Position numbers and translations under genes: made by a program. 64,000 nt of DNA from Bin87 sp026710825. GTDB lineage: Bacteria; Chloroflexota; Dehalococcoidia; Lucifugimonadales; UBA3495. The stretch's first letter is position 1; every line of letters begins with the position of its first letter. The notes under the pieces are model-generated. The model had not been told where the DNA came from and made no database searches. It was given only the letters and a program-made list of their open reading frames with translations. Of this stretch, positions 1-9,306 are shown piece by piece. The DNA lies in contig OZ247427.1 in the NCBI GenBank assembly GCA_965232815.1, positions 1,240,001 through 1,304,000 of the forward strand, read 5' to 3'.

Positions 1-2
1 GC

Positions 3-1562
3 CGAGTTCGCCGCCGCGTGGAGCAACTCCACCAGACCCTTGCTCAGCTATCTGCCCTGCCTGCGGGCTCCGGAGACCGTGGCTCATCCGACCGCGACGC
101 CCGCATGGATCGACTCTCCAGCCGGCTGCTGGAATTGTTCCTGCGCCGGGAGTTGTTCAACCTGGAGGAGATGCGCACTCTGGAAAACAACCCGCAGCGC
201 CAGGTGGGATACATCGGTGTGGGCAGCTACGTGCAGCGTGATTATGCTCCCCTGCCCGACCGCCTGAGATCCGCCACCTCGGTTCTGCGACAAGTTCCCG
301 ATTTCCTCGCCACGCTGGACTCGTTGACCGACCGGGAGTTGGGTGACCCGGTACTGGACGCGGCGGTCCGGGCCTACCGGGGAATGGCATCGTTCTACCG
401 CACCGGACTGTCGGACGCCGCCGCGGAGTGCGCCGTCATCGCTCCGGAAGTGGCCCAAGAGTTCAACGGAGCCCGAGAAACTGCCGCTCAAGCGGTGGAT
501 GGATTCGCGGATCGGCTTCAGGCACGCGCAGCACGCCCGGAGTTCGCCATTGGATCCCAGCTTTACCAGCGGATGCTGTCAGTGGGAGAGGCGGTGAGCA
601 CGCCCCTATCTGATGTGCTATCCATCGGGCAGGCCAACCTCGAACAAAATCTCCGCAGGTTGGACGAGGCGGCCGCGATGGTCGCGCCGGGCAAGTCGGT
701 TCGTGAGGCCGTCGCGTTGGTCAGCGCGACCCATCCCACGGCGGAAGGACTGATTCCCGAAACACAGGACATGCTGGAGGATATCCGCCAGGCATTGATC
801 GACCACGACATCATCAGCCTACCCTCTCAAGAGCGCTGCCAGGTAACCGAAACCCCGTCGTATATGCGCTATGCCTTCGCTGCCATGGACTCGCCCGGCG
901 GCTTGGAGGAGGTGGCTACTGAGGCGTTTTACTACGTGACCCCGGTGGAGCCGGACTGGACGCCGCGTCAGCAGGAAGAATGGCTCAGCAACTTCAACTA
1001 CCACACGCTGAAAGTCATCAGCATCCACGAGGTATATCCGGGGCACTACGTCCACAACCTGCATAACAGGCACGGGCACGCCCAGCGCGGCGGCGACCTG
1101 CCCTTGATCAACCGGGTTGCCACATCCTACGCCTTCACCGAGGGCTGGGCCCATTACACCGAAGAAATGATGCTGGAAACGGAGTACGGGCGCGACAATC
1201 CGGCGCTGTGGCTGACGCAACTGCTGGAAGCCCTGGTCCGCAACTGCCGATACCTGTGCTCCCTTGGCATGCACACGCAGGGTATGACTCCCGACGAGGC
1301 CACCCGATTCTTCCAGGACCACGCCTACATGGAGGAACATCCCGCTCGGCAGGAGGCGCTGCGCGGGACGTTTGACCCTGGATACCTCAACTACACGCTG
1401 GGCAAGTTGATGCTGCTGAAACTCCGGCAGGACTGGCGGCGGCAGGAGGGCAGCGCGTACACCCTGCGACGTTTCCACGATGCGGCTCTGGGCTGGGGCG
1501 CCCCGCCGGTTCCGATGTTGCGGGCTGCCATGCTGGACGATGACGACGGGACGATTCTGTGA
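3..1562 (+). CDS. DUF885 family protein (putative metallopeptidase-like), 5' end cut by window edge
   Basis: The frame is open back to the window edge, and the first GTG at 18 is unlikely to be the true start because this family normally has about 50 more N-terminal residues. The product resembles DUF885 proteins, which are large helical proteins related to M32/M3-type zinc peptidases. Visible signatures are HEVYPGHY about 340 codons in (an HExxxH-like metal site) and the later FTEGWAHYTEEM with a Glu that could complete the site. There is no signal peptide in the visible part, so it is probably cytoplasmic. It converges on lepB, with 25 bp between the stop codons. The substrate is unknown. 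Confidence 0.8.
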   Translation, partial: RVRRRVEQLHQTLAQLSALPAGSGDRGSSDRDARMDRLSSRLLELFLRRELFNLEEMRTLENNPQRQVGYIGVGSYVQRDYAPLPDRLRSATSVLRQVPDFLATLDSLTDRELGDPVLDAAVRAYRGMASFYRTGLSDAAAECAVIAPEVAQEFNGARETAAQAVDGFADRLQARAARPEFAIGSQLYQRMLSVGEAVSTPLSDVLSIGQANLEQNLRRLDEAAAMVAPGKSVREAVALVSATHPTAEGLIPETQDMLEDIRQALIDHDIISLPSQERCQVTETPSYMRYAFAAMDSPGGLEEVATEAFYYVTPVEPDWTPRQQEEWLSNFNYHTLKVISIHEVYPGHYVHNLHNRHGHAQRGGDLPLINRVATSYAFTEGWAHYTEEMMLETEYGRDNPALWLTQLLEALVRNCRYLCSLGMHTQGMTPDEATRFFQDHAYMEEHPARQEALRGTFDPGYLNYTLGKLMLLKLRQDWRRQEGSAYTLRRFHDAALGWGAPPVPMLRAAMLDDDDGTIL

Positions 1563-1587
1563 TCGCCGGGCGACGGGACGACGTTGA

Positions 1588-2169
1588 TCAGCGCGGGAAG
1601 CCCCAAGCGGAGCGAGGCCAGTAAATCGCCCAGACCTTGCCAATGATGTGATCGGTTGGCAACGGTCCCCAATGGCGGGAATCCTGACTGCCGGTCCGGT
1701 TGTCACCCATCACGAAATACTCGCCGTCCCCCAACCGGACCGGGTGCATGCTGGTGCGGGAGATGCTGCGCAGATAGTCTTCTTCCAACTGCACCCCGTC
1801 CACGCTGACCTGCCCGCCTTCGATCTGCACCCGCTGTCCCGGTTCGGCGATGATGCGTTTCACAAACTGCCGCTGCGGATCCTCGGGATAATCGAACACG
1901 ACCACATCACCGCGCCGCGGTGAACGTCCCAGGTAGATTCTACCGGGCTCCTCGGGCTGCCAGAACGGGATAATCATTCCGAGCCGTTCGGTATCCAGCG
2001 GGAAATAGACCAACTTGTTCACCATCAGGTAATGGCCCGGCAGCAAAGTCGGCCGCATGCTGGATCCTTCAACACGGAAGTTGACCACCGCAAGCTGTAT
2101 AGCGATAAAGACGACCGCGCCGATGTACGCGGCCTCCACCAATTCCTTGATCCAGTTGGAGTCCTTCAA
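1588..2169 (-). CDS. lepB: Signal peptidase I
   Basis: Serine-lysine protease of family S26A that removes signal peptides from exported proteins at the outer face of the cytoplasmic membrane. The 193-residue protein has an N-terminal membrane segment (about residues 13-30), the catalytic Ser box GSSMRPTL (Ser37), the Lys box QFVKRIIAEPGQ (Lys104) and the C-terminal GDNR..SQDSRHWG box. All expected family boxes are present. It is divergent from prs, with a 269-bp intergenic region in which no clear promoter was picked out. Many exported cytochromes and lipoproteins in this window would need it or the lipoprotein equivalent. Confidence 0.95.
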   Translation of the reverse strand: MKDSNWIKELVEAAYIGAVVFIAIQLAVVNFRVEGSSMRPTLLPGHYLMVNKLVYFPLDTERLGMIIPFWQPEEPGRIYLGRSPRRGDVVVFDYPEDPQRQFVKRIIAEPGQRVQIEGGQVSVDGVQLEEDYLRSISRTSMHPVRLGDGEYFVMGDNRTGSQDSRHWGPLPTDHIIGKVWAIYWPRSAWGFPR

Positions 2170-2438
2170 AGTTGATCCATTCGTCAGGTTCCGGGTTCAA
2201 TTCTATCAAACGAAGCGTTGCCCCATTCACCGGGACCGGATAGGCGCCGAGCGAATACGTCCGACCCCGCACGACAGGTCCCCCTCCTCGCCCCGGACGC
2301 AGGCAGGCGTCGGTCCCTGCTCCGGGCCGTTGACTACCAACGTCAGCCGAATTACCATTGTTGGCCCGTCCCCTCCGCCGATTTGGCCGGCTTACCGCCG
2401 GTCGCCTCTCCCGTCGCAGTTGCGCGAAAGGTGCTGTA

Positions 2439-3392
2439 ATGTCCGTGCTTGATGCCAATGAACTCAAGGTGTTTTCCGGCAACGCCCACCCTAAACTCGC
2501 CCAGGACGTTTGCGATTACCTGGGAATCCCATTGGGTGAAAGCGAGGCCTTCAAATTCGCCAACGACAACACCTTCGTCCGCATACGGGAAAACATCCGC
2601 GAAAGGGACGTGTTCATAGTCCAGCCGACCGTGGCGCCGACCAACGATAACCTGATGGAGTTGCTGATCATGATCGACGCCTGCAAACGGGCGTCGGCCG
2701 GGCGCATCACTGCCGTGATCTCCTACTATGGTTACGGGCGAACTGACAAGAAAGACCAGCCGCGAGTGCCAATCACGGCGAGGCTGGTGGCGGACCTGAT
2801 TTCCACGGCCGGAGCGGACCGGGTATTGACCCTGGACCTGCACGCCGGTCAGATCCAGGGTTTTTTCAACATACCCGTCGACGAGTTGACCGCCGAGCCG
2901 ATCCTTTCAAACTACTTCTTCGAGAAGGGGCTGCAAGACCTGGTGCTGGTCGCCGTTGACTTTGGCATCAGCAAACGGGCCCGGGATATGGCCGAGCGCC
3001 TGGGGGTGCCGGTAGCAGTCATTGAGAAACGTCGCACGGGAAATGACGACCGTTCCGAGACGCTGAACGTGATCGGCGACGTGCGGGGAAAGCGTGCCCT
3101 GACCTTCGATGACGAGATTCTGACGGGCGGAACCATCGTCAACGCCGCCAACGCGCTGCTGGACGCAGGCGTTACAGAGGTCTACTGCTGCGCGACTCAC
3201 CCCGTTTTTTCGCCGGCGGCGCCCAAGCTGCTTGGTGAAAGCGCGTTCACGGAAGTGGTGGTCACGGACTCCGTGCCGCTGACCAAGGAGCAGAAGGTTG
3301 GGAACCTCACGGTGCTGTCCATCGCGCCGCTGATGGGAGAAGCCATCAGACGGATCCACGAGGGCCGGTCCGTAGGGGAACTCTTCGAGTAA
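2439..3392 (+). CDS. prs: Ribose-phosphate pyrophosphokinase
   Basis: Makes PRPP from ribose 5-phosphate and ATP for nucleotide, His and Trp synthesis. The ATG at 2439 was chosen because it gives the normal family N-terminus (MSVLDANELKVFSGN) with a GAAAGG ribosome site just upstream, although the frame is open further back. The 317-residue length is typical. Visible motifs are LTLDLHAGQIQGFF (ribose-5-phosphate and ATP region) and the PRPP loop TFDDEILTGGTI near residue 222. It is followed 141 bp later by rel on the same strand. Confidence 0.95.
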   Translation: MSVLDANELKVFSGNAHPKLAQDVCDYLGIPLGESEAFKFANDNTFVRIRENIRERDVFIVQPTVAPTNDNLMELLIMIDACKRASAGRITAVISYYGYGRTDKKDQPRVPITARLVADLISTAGADRVLTLDLHAGQIQGFFNIPVDELTAEPILSNYFFEKGLQDLVLVAVDFGISKRARDMAERLGVPVAVIEKRRTGNDDRSETLNVIGDVRGKRALTFDDEILTGGTIVNAANALLDAGVTEVYCCATHPVFSPAAPKLLGESAFTEVVVTDSVPLTKEQKVGNLTVLSIAPLMGEAIRRIHEGRSVGELFE

Positions 3393-3533
3393 AAGAACCA
3401 CCGGTTGGTAAACCTGTGTTTGCCCACGCCGTGGAGTCTGGACATCACGGCGGCGTATCGGTATCATCATCTGATAGGTTGGAATGCAGCGCCGCGCCCG
3501 GGGTGAGGGGCGGGCTGACGGAGGAGGCCGCCT

Positions 3534-5756
3534 ATGGTAGAAGTCGCCAGCGACTCCACGGATCTTATTTCACGCGTATGCGAGTACGTGGAGGAGACCG
3601 CCCAGGTTGACGCAATTCGGGCGGCCTACGACTTCGCCGCCAAATGCCATGACGGCCAGAAGCGCCTTTCGGGCGATCCCTACATTGTTCATCCGCTGGC
3701 GGCGGCCACAATTCTGGCCGACCTTTACCTCGACCCCGACACCATCAAGGCCGCCCTGTTGCACGATGTTGTCGAGGACTGTTCCGTAGACATCGAGGAG
3801 CTGGATTCGCGTTTCGGCCCGGACGTCGCCCGGCTGGTGGACGGGGTAACCAAGCTGGAGCGGGTTGACTACCGCCCGCCCGGATCCAACGGAGTGAATC
3901 CGGCGGACGCGGAAAGCCTGTACGCAGAGAGTCTCCGCAAAATGCTGGTAGCCATGGCGGAGGACATCCGAGTCGTCCTCATTAAACTGGCGGACCGGCT
4001 GCACAACATGCGGACGCTGGACCCATTGCCCGAAGCGAAACGCCGGCGCATTGCGCAGGAGACGCTGGACGTTTATTCCCCATTGGCGCACCGCCTGGGC
4101 ATCTGGGAGCTCAAGTGGCAGTTGGACGACCTGGCTTTCCGGCATCTCAACGAAGCCAAGTACCGGGAGATATCCCGGATGCTGCAGGCGCGGAGGTCCC
4201 AGCGGGAGGCCTACGTTGCGGAGGTATCCGACCGGCTGCGGGACGAACTGTTCGTCAACCAACTGAACGCCGACGTCAGCGGCCGGCCCAAGGGCATCTA
4301 CTCCATCCACCGCAAGATGCAGAAGTACGAAGCTGAGGGGAAGGAACTGAGCGACATCTATGACCTGTATGCGATGCGGGTGATCGTGGATGATGTCGCC
4401 GGTTGCTACGCCGCCCTGGGAGTGACCCACCGCATGTGGAGTCCGATTCCCGGCCAGTTCGACGACTACATCGCGACTCCGAAGCAGAACATGTACCAGG
4501 CTCTGCACACCACGGTTCACTGCGAAGGCGGGCACCCGCTGGAAGTGCAGATCAAGACCCGAGACATGCACCAGGTAGCCGAGTACGGCGTCGCCGCGCA
4601 CTGGAGATACAAAGAACGCGCCGGCTCAGCAGCCGGCGGTCGTTTTGAAGAGCGCATGACGTGGCTGCGGCAGTTGCTGGAATGGCAGCGCGAAACGCCG
4701 GACACCAACGAGTTCCTGGAGTCGGTGCGGGAGGACCTGTTCCATGATCAGGTTTTCGTCTATACGCCGAAGGGCGACATCGTAGAACTGGCCTCCGGAG
4801 CGACGCCCATTGATTTCGCCTACAAGATCCACACCGACCTGGGACATCGGATCTCGGGCGCGAAGTTGAACGGCAGGCTGGTGTCGCTGGACACTCCGCT
4901 GGAGAACGGGGACACCGTAGAGGTGGTCGCTGGCAAGACGGGGCGCGGGCCGTCGCCAGATTGGCTGAATGCGGCGCGCGGATACGTGGCCACCAACAGC
5001 GCGCGCCAGAAGATCCGCTCGTGGTTCAACCGGCAGGCCCGCAGCGCGAACATCACGCGGGGCAAGGACCTGCTGAGGCGAGAACTGCACCGCATGGGCG
5101 TCAAGCTTTCCGACCGCGAAGTCCTGGAACTGTGCCGCTTCGAGACCATGGAAGACCTGCTGGCCGCACTGGGGTCGGGCGAGTTGAGCGACGCCGCGCT
5201 GGGCGACCGCCTTGCGGAGCATCGAGGCAAGGAGGACGCGGCCGCCGCGTGGATGCCCCCAATCAAGGGGTCGCTCAGGTTGGACAGTCCCACCTCCGGC
5301 ATATCGGTGTTGGGGGTTGGCGACCTGCTGACGCGAATCGCCACCTGCTGCAGCCCGATCCAGGGCGATGCGATCATCGGGTTTGTCACCCGGTCACGTG
5401 GCGTGAGCGTTCACAAGGTTGAGTGCATCAACGTGCTCAACGAGGACGAGAAGGAACGGTTGGTTCCCGTGTCCTGGGGGCAGAAGCAGGAGCTTTACCC
5501 GGTGCGGGTGCGCATCGAGGCCATTGACCGGGTGGGCCTGCTGCGCGATGTATCCACCAAGCTGTCCGAGGACAAGATCAACATCGCTTGGGTGGTCACC
5601 CGGGAGAACGATAACGCGACGGTTAGCATGGAGTTGACCATCCACATCGCGGGCTTGCAACAGCTCAACCGGGTCTTCTCCCGCATCGAAAGCGTGCGCG
5701 GCGTGACGTCGGTGAACCGGGTTACGAGCAGCCCACTGAGGCAGACCGAGCGGTGA
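3534..5756 (+). CDS. rel: Bifunctional (p)ppGpp synthetase/hydrolase (RelA/SpoT family)
   Basis: Makes and degrades the stringent-response alarmone. Domains in order are an HD hydrolase domain (HD pair in LLHDVVEDCSVD, about residues 37-150), a synthetase domain (GRPKGIYSIHRKM, about 240-350), TGS (VFVYTPKGDIVELASG, about 405-465), a helical/zinc-finger-like region with ATCCSP, and a C-terminal ACT domain (about 660-735). The 740-residue length is right for a full bifunctional Rel, and hydrolase and synthetase motifs both look intact. A strong GGAGGAGG site precedes the ATG. Its stop overlaps the GTG start of the next gene, implying translational coupling. Confidence 0.95.
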   Translation: MVEVASDSTDLISRVCEYVEETAQVDAIRAAYDFAAKCHDGQKRLSGDPYIVHPLAAATILADLYLDPDTIKAALLHDVVEDCSVDIEELDSRFGPDVARLVDGVTKLERVDYRPPGSNGVNPADAESLYAESLRKMLVAMAEDIRVVLIKLADRLHNMRTLDPLPEAKRRRIAQETLDVYSPLAHRLGIWELKWQLDDLAFRHLNEAKYREISRMLQARRSQREAYVAEVSDRLRDELFVNQLNADVSGRPKGIYSIHRKMQKYEAEGKELSDIYDLYAMRVIVDDVAGCYAALGVTHRMWSPIPGQFDDYIATPKQNMYQALHTTVHCEGGHPLEVQIKTRDMHQVAEYGVAAHWRYKERAGSAAGGRFEERMTWLRQLLEWQRETPDTNEFLESVREDLFHDQVFVYTPKGDIVELASGATPIDFAYKIHTDLGHRISGAKLNGRLVSLDTPLENGDTVEVVAGKTGRGPSPDWLNAARGYVATNSARQKIRSWFNRQARSANITRGKDLLRRELHRMGVKLSDREVLELCRFETMEDLLAALGSGELSDAALGDRLAEHRGKEDAAAAWMPPIKGSLRLDSPTSGISVLGVGDLLTRIATCCSPIQGDAIIGFVTRSRGVSVHKVECINVLNEDEKERLVPVSWGQKQELYPVRVRIEAIDRVGLLRDVSTKLSEDKINIAWVVTRENDNATVSMELTIHIAGLQQLNRVFSRIESVRGVTSVNRVTSSPLRQTER

Positions 5757-7183
5757 AATCCGGCTCCGCGCCGGAATCAACCCCCGTATTCCGGGCGCTT
5801 CTGACTCCGACGGCCGCCAAGCTGGCGATTGCTGCGGTGGTATTCGTCGGGATACTGCTGATGCCCGCGCCCGATGGGTTGACCCTGCAAGGGCAACGCG
5901 CCCTGGCCGTGATGACCTTTGTGGTCATCCTCTGGGCCACCGAGGTCGTTCACTCCAGCGTTGCCGGGATCATCGGCGTCGTCTTGCTGGTGCTATTCGG
6001 AGCCGTCTCAGGCATCGGCGAGGCGGTGTACGGGTTCTCGCAGCCGGTGTGCTACTTCCTGATCGGCATCCTGACGCTGGGACTGGCGGTGCATCACTCG
6101 GGGTTGGCTGAGCGCATGGCCGTATTCCTCATGCGCGGGGCCGTGGGCAGCCCGTACCTGCTTTACATGCAGATGCTCTTCTCGTTCGCCGCCCTCACCT
6201 TCGCCCTCCCGTCCGCCAGCACCAGGGGCGCGATCATGGTCCACGTCTACGAGCAGGTGCTGGAGCAGTGGAACGTCCCGCAGGGCCATCCCTTCTACAA
6301 GGCCACCATGATGGCCATGGGCGCCCTGAACCGGTTGGGATCCACCGCGCTGCTGGCCGGCGGCATCACCCCGGTGGTCGCATCGGGTCTGCTGGGCGAT
6401 TTCTCATGGACCCAGTGGTTCGTCATCATGAGCGTGCCGTTCTACGCCAACCTCATCGTTGGCGGCACGATGCTGTTCCTGTTCTACCGCTCCGGTTTTC
6501 GCCCCGAGAACGTCGGCAGCGCCACACCACCGGCGCCGGGTCCCATCAAGCCGGCAGAACTCAGGGCGGGAGGCATCGTAATACTCACGGCGCTGATGTG
6601 GTTCACGGACTTCGCCCACGGACTGCATCCGTCGGTGCCGGCCCTCATCGCGCTTTGTCTGATCCTGCTGCCCAGGGTGGGAATCCTAAGCTGGAGTGAG
6701 TTTGAGCGCAACGTAGGCTGGACCAACTTCTTCGTTATCGCCACGTCGCTTTCGCTTGCCCACGCCCTGGTATCCAGCGGGGCGGCGGCCTGGTTCTCCG
6801 AAACGCTGGTCGGCGGCGTATCCCATCTGGCAACACAACCCTGGTTGGCGCTCCTTGCCCTCGCAGTGTGCTTCGCAGCGGTGAGGATGCTGATGCCCAA
6901 CATCGCGGGCTACCTGGCGCTGGTGATACCGGTGGCGATGGCGACGGGCGAGTCGTTGGGGTTGAACCCGCTGGTATGCGGCATGGCCGCGGTGGTCGTG
7001 GGCGACTCGGCGGTATATTACGGGGCCGGCGGGACTTCAGCGGTGTTCGTATTCCAGCGCGCGAACATCGGGAACGCCGAGATATTCCGGTTCGGCATTG
7101 CGATGACGGTGGCGGTAATCGCCATTCTGCTGTTGCTGGTGGTGCCGTACTGGGGTTTGGTGGGGTATCCGCTGGCGCCGTGA
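5753..7183 (+). CDS. DASS/SLC13-family anion permease
   Basis: Polytopic inner-membrane protein of 476 residues with about 12 hydrophobic segments, resembling the divalent anion:sodium symporter family (dicarboxylate or sulfate carriers). It starts with GTG overlapping the rel stop codon (GTGA). Features include the Ser/Gly-rich re-entrant region LPSASTRGAIMVHVYEQV and a second half with MLMPNIAGYLALVIPVAMATG, consistent with the family's internal repeat. The substrate cannot be read from the sequence. The link to rel is by overlap only; no functional link is evident. Confidence 0.75.
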   Translation: MKSGSAPESTPVFRALLTPTAAKLAIAAVVFVGILLMPAPDGLTLQGQRALAVMTFVVILWATEVVHSSVAGIIGVVLLVLFGAVSGIGEAVYGFSQPVCYFLIGILTLGLAVHHSGLAERMAVFLMRGAVGSPYLLYMQMLFSFAALTFALPSASTRGAIMVHVYEQVLEQWNVPQGHPFYKATMMAMGALNRLGSTALLAGGITPVVASGLLGDFSWTQWFVIMSVPFYANLIVGGTMLFLFYRSGFRPENVGSATPPAPGPIKPAELRAGGIVILTALMWFTDFAHGLHPSVPALIALCLILLPRVGILSWSEFERNVGWTNFFVIATSLSLAHALVSSGAAAWFSETLVGGVSHLATQPWLALLALAVCFAAVRMLMPNIAGYLALVIPVAMATGESLGLNPLVCGMAAVVVGDSAVYYGAGGTSAVFVFQRANIGNAEIFRFGIAMTVAVIAILLLLVVPYWGLVGYPLAP

Positions 7184-7186
7184 GGG

Positions 7187-7744
7187 CTAAGGCCAGCCTA
7201 GCCAATTGCGGACCAGGAGGACGGCGGCCAGGATGATCAGTACGATTGCGGCGATGAGCAGGCGGGTGAAGAACCGACGACGCCAGCGGCGGCGGTCGCG
7301 GGCACGGCGGATGTCGGCGCGGTGATCCCAGGGGCGGCGGGCGCGACGGCCGTCTTTCCATACGCCGCGCCTTTTTGACTGCGCCTCGGCCTCCGCTTCC
7401 GGGAAACCGAGGTCGCGGCCGCCGTAGCGGCGGTACCAGTAGGCCATGCCGGAGCGAACCATGGCGACGTTGATGGGCTCGCGGCCACGCTGCCTGGGGT
7501 ACAGCAGGCCGACGGTGCGGCCGTAACGGTCGGTGGCTTTCACATGCATGCGGATGCCGCCGCGTCGGACGAGGGACGCCAGTTGATCGCGGGATTCGCG
7601 TCCGTAGGGTTGGGCGAGTTCAGGGGCATCGATCCCGTAGAGGCGGACGGGGAAGGGACGTCGGAGGAAACTGAACAGCCCGGCGTATTTGACCTCCAGC
7701 GAGTCGCCGTCGATTACGCGCCGTATGCGAATCTTGGGGGGCAC
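7187..7744 (-). CDS. Staphylococcal-nuclease-like (SNase) protein with C-terminal membrane anchor
   Basis: Residues 1-125 form an SNase/thermonuclease OB-fold. The key segments are RRVIDGDSLEV (metal-binding Asp), VRLYGIDAPE (Arg plus Asp), YGRE and DRYGRTVGLLY. A basic linker with a W-RAD motif is followed by a hydrophobic helix at about residues 155-180 close to the C-terminus, so the enzyme may be tail-anchored. There is no N-terminal signal peptide. The gene starts 7 bp downstream of the coiled-coil membrane protein gene on the same strand, suggesting a two-gene operon. It is expected to be a Ca-dependent nuclease; the in vivo target is unknown. Confidence 0.8.
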   Translation of the reverse strand: MPPKIRIRRVIDGDSLEVKYAGLFSFLRRPFPVRLYGIDAPELAQPYGRESRDQLASLVRRGGIRMHVKATDRYGRTVGLLYPRQRGREPINVAMVRSGMAYWYRRYGGRDLGFPEAEAEAQSKRRGVWKDGRRARRPWDHRADIRRARDRRRWRRRFFTRLLIAAIVLIILAAVLLVRNWLGWP

Positions 7745-7751
7745 GCCTCCA

Positions 7752-8291
7752 TCAGCGGAGGCTGCGGCGACGACGGCGGGTCGGCCGTTCGGACAGCAGC
7801 GCTCTGAGTTCCGCTACGTCATTTTGCAGGCTGGCCAGGGTGGCTTCGGTCGCCGCCGCGCGTTCTTGGGCTTCATTGCGTTGCTGCTCAGCGTCATTGC
7901 GTTGCTGCTCGGCTTCATTGCGTCGTTGCTCGGCTTTGGCCGCCCTGGCTTCGGCCTCATTGGCCCTGGCCCGCTCGCGACGAGCCTGTTCGCGCAGGGG
8001 GATCGTCAACACGTAACTCGACAACACGATTGCAACACCTCCCGATAATGTCATGGTCGGGCTGGTAATCTGGAATATCCGCATCCAATGGTTGGCATCC
8101 GGCTTGATGTCCGGGTCAATCAGGGGCGCCTGCGAGTACAGGGCGGTTGTTATAAGTATAGCGATAACCTGCATCAGCAGGAACTCTGCAACCACCAACG
8201 AAGCCGCCAGTGCGTGTATCCGAAGGAGCGCCCAGGATCGTACTCCTTGGGGTTGCGGTTCGGCGTCCGATTCCGGGTCGGGCGTCGTCAT
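7752..8291 (-). CDS. Membrane protein with C-terminal heptad-repeat coiled coil (unknown function)
   Basis: I do not recognise this family. The 179-residue product has two hydrophobic segments (about residues 28-52 and 75-97), then a highly charged coiled coil built from near-identical 7-residue units of the type AEQQRNE. At DNA level this appears as a 21-bp repeat at about 7860-7945. The tail is Arg-rich. It is followed immediately by the SNase gene, so the two may act together at the membrane. A similar design (membrane part plus Glu/Gln/Arg coiled coil) appears at 31332-31886. Confidence 0.6.
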   Translation of the reverse strand: MTTPDPESDAEPQPQGVRSWALLRIHALAASLVVAEFLLMQVIAILITTALYSQAPLIDPDIKPDANHWMRIFQITSPTMTLSGGVAIVLSSYVLTIPLREQARRERARANEAEARAAKAEQRRNEAEQQRNDAEQQRNEAQERAAATEATLASLQNDVAELRALLSERPTRRRRRSLR

Positions 8292-8301
8292 CGGTTGATC
8301 T

Positions 8302-9153
8302 TCACACGGTTAGGGGGGTGTCGTCGCGGTTGGCCCATTCGCCCATGGAGGCGTCGTAGTTTTTGGCGTTCTGGAAGCCGACGAGTCGGAGTACGAAGTT
8401 TCCGTGCGCCGCACGGATGCCGGCCTGTCAATAGGAGTATGCGGTCTTGTCGGGGGTGATGCCGTGCTCGGTGAGGATCTGGCGGATCTCGTCGGCGGGC
8501 TTGAACTCGTGGGTGTTGCGGTCCATCAGGTTGAACCACTCCAGGTGCACGGCGCCGGGGACGTGTCCCTGCCGCGCGTTGCTATAGTTGGGAGCCGACC
8601 CGTCCCACTCACCGTCGCTGCGAACGTCCCATACGACGACGTTGTCCCGTGCCCCGTCCAATGAACAGGCTTCCTTGAGTTCGTCGCCGGTGGCGATGAG
8701 GGAATCGTCGGCGCGCGGCGTGAAGGTCATCGACGCCGGCGGACGCGGACGCCCGAAATCGACAGGCAGGCCGGCGTTGACCCAGGCACGCCAACCGCCG
8801 TTGAGCACCTTGACGTCAGTGTGGCCGTAGTAGTTGAACACCCACCAGATGCGGGCGGCGGTGAGGCCCTGGGCGTGGTCGTAGGTGACGACGGTGGTGT
8901 CGTCGCCGATGCCGTAGCCCTCGGCCATGGCCTTGAACTGGTCGGGGGTCATGACGTGCCGGCGCTGGGTGTCGGGGTTCTTGGCCCAGTTGTCGGCGAC
9001 GTGGGCGGCGCCGGGGATGTGTCCACGCTGCCAGGCGTCGGCGGTGTTGGCGCAGTCGAGGATGACGACGTTGGGATCGTCGAGATGGGCGGCGACCCAC
9101 GCGGCGTCGGTCAGGTATTCAGGGTGAGCGTAGCCTTCGGAGGCGGTGGTCAT
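8302..9153 (-). CDS. Selenocysteine-containing two-domain rhodanese (thiosulfate/3-mercaptopyruvate sulfurtransferase), UGA read as Sec
   Basis: The frame runs from an ATG at 9153 (AGGAG site 8 nt upstream) to an in-frame TGA at 8428-8430, then stays open for 41 more codons to a TGA at 8302. The residues around the internal TGA read TAYSY-U-QAGIRAAHGN. This is the rhodanese active-site loop, with UGA exactly at the catalytic Cys (residue 242). The readthrough protein is 283 residues, matching SseA-type enzymes, and the post-UGA tail (YDASMGEWANRDDTPL) is the family's normal C-terminus. Domain 1 (about 10-130) is the usual non-catalytic rhodanese fold. Stopping at the UGA would remove the whole active site. 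A hairpin just after the UGA fits a bacterial SECIS. A nonsense error is the alternative. Confidence 0.85.
8402..8430 (-). promoter_or_regulatory. Putative bSECIS element of the rhodanese gene (UGA plus hairpin)
   Basis: On the coding (minus) strand the UGA (8430-8428) is followed by 11 nt and then CCGTGC-GGC-GCACGG. This is a perfect 6-bp stem at nt 12-17/21-26 with loop GGC at nt 18-20. A G at the first loop position and an apical loop 16-37 nt after the UGA are the published bSECIS features for SelB-directed Sec insertion. The hairpin is read from sequence; its function is inferred. Confidence 0.75.
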
Positions 9154-9188
9154 GGGATGGCTCCTGCCGTTTGAATGAGATTGGCAGG

Positions 9189-9218
9189 ATTGTAGGGCGC
9201 GGCCACCCGGCGGGTCAA
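9189..9218 (-). promoter_or_regulatory. Sigma70-like promoter of the seleno-rhodanese gene
   Basis: The minus strand reads TTGACC (9218-9213), an 18-bp spacer, then TACAAT (9194-9189), about 36 nt upstream of the ATG at 9153. The spacing and hexamers are close to the consensus. Leader length would be about 30 nt. Confidence 0.5.
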
Positions 9219-9306
9219 CGGCGGAGCGACAGCAGCGCAATTGACCGCTGCCGGGATAGCGGATAGCCTTCGGGTGCTATCCTGTTTGAGTCAGGAGATG
9301 AACGCC

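Noticed and set aside
8428..8430. Internal TGA of the rhodanese as a simple sequencing error or pseudogene
   Set aside because: It is the catalytic position, flanks are intact on both sides, and a bSECIS-like hairpin follows; two further genes in the window show the same arrangement. Kept as the alternative hypothesis only.
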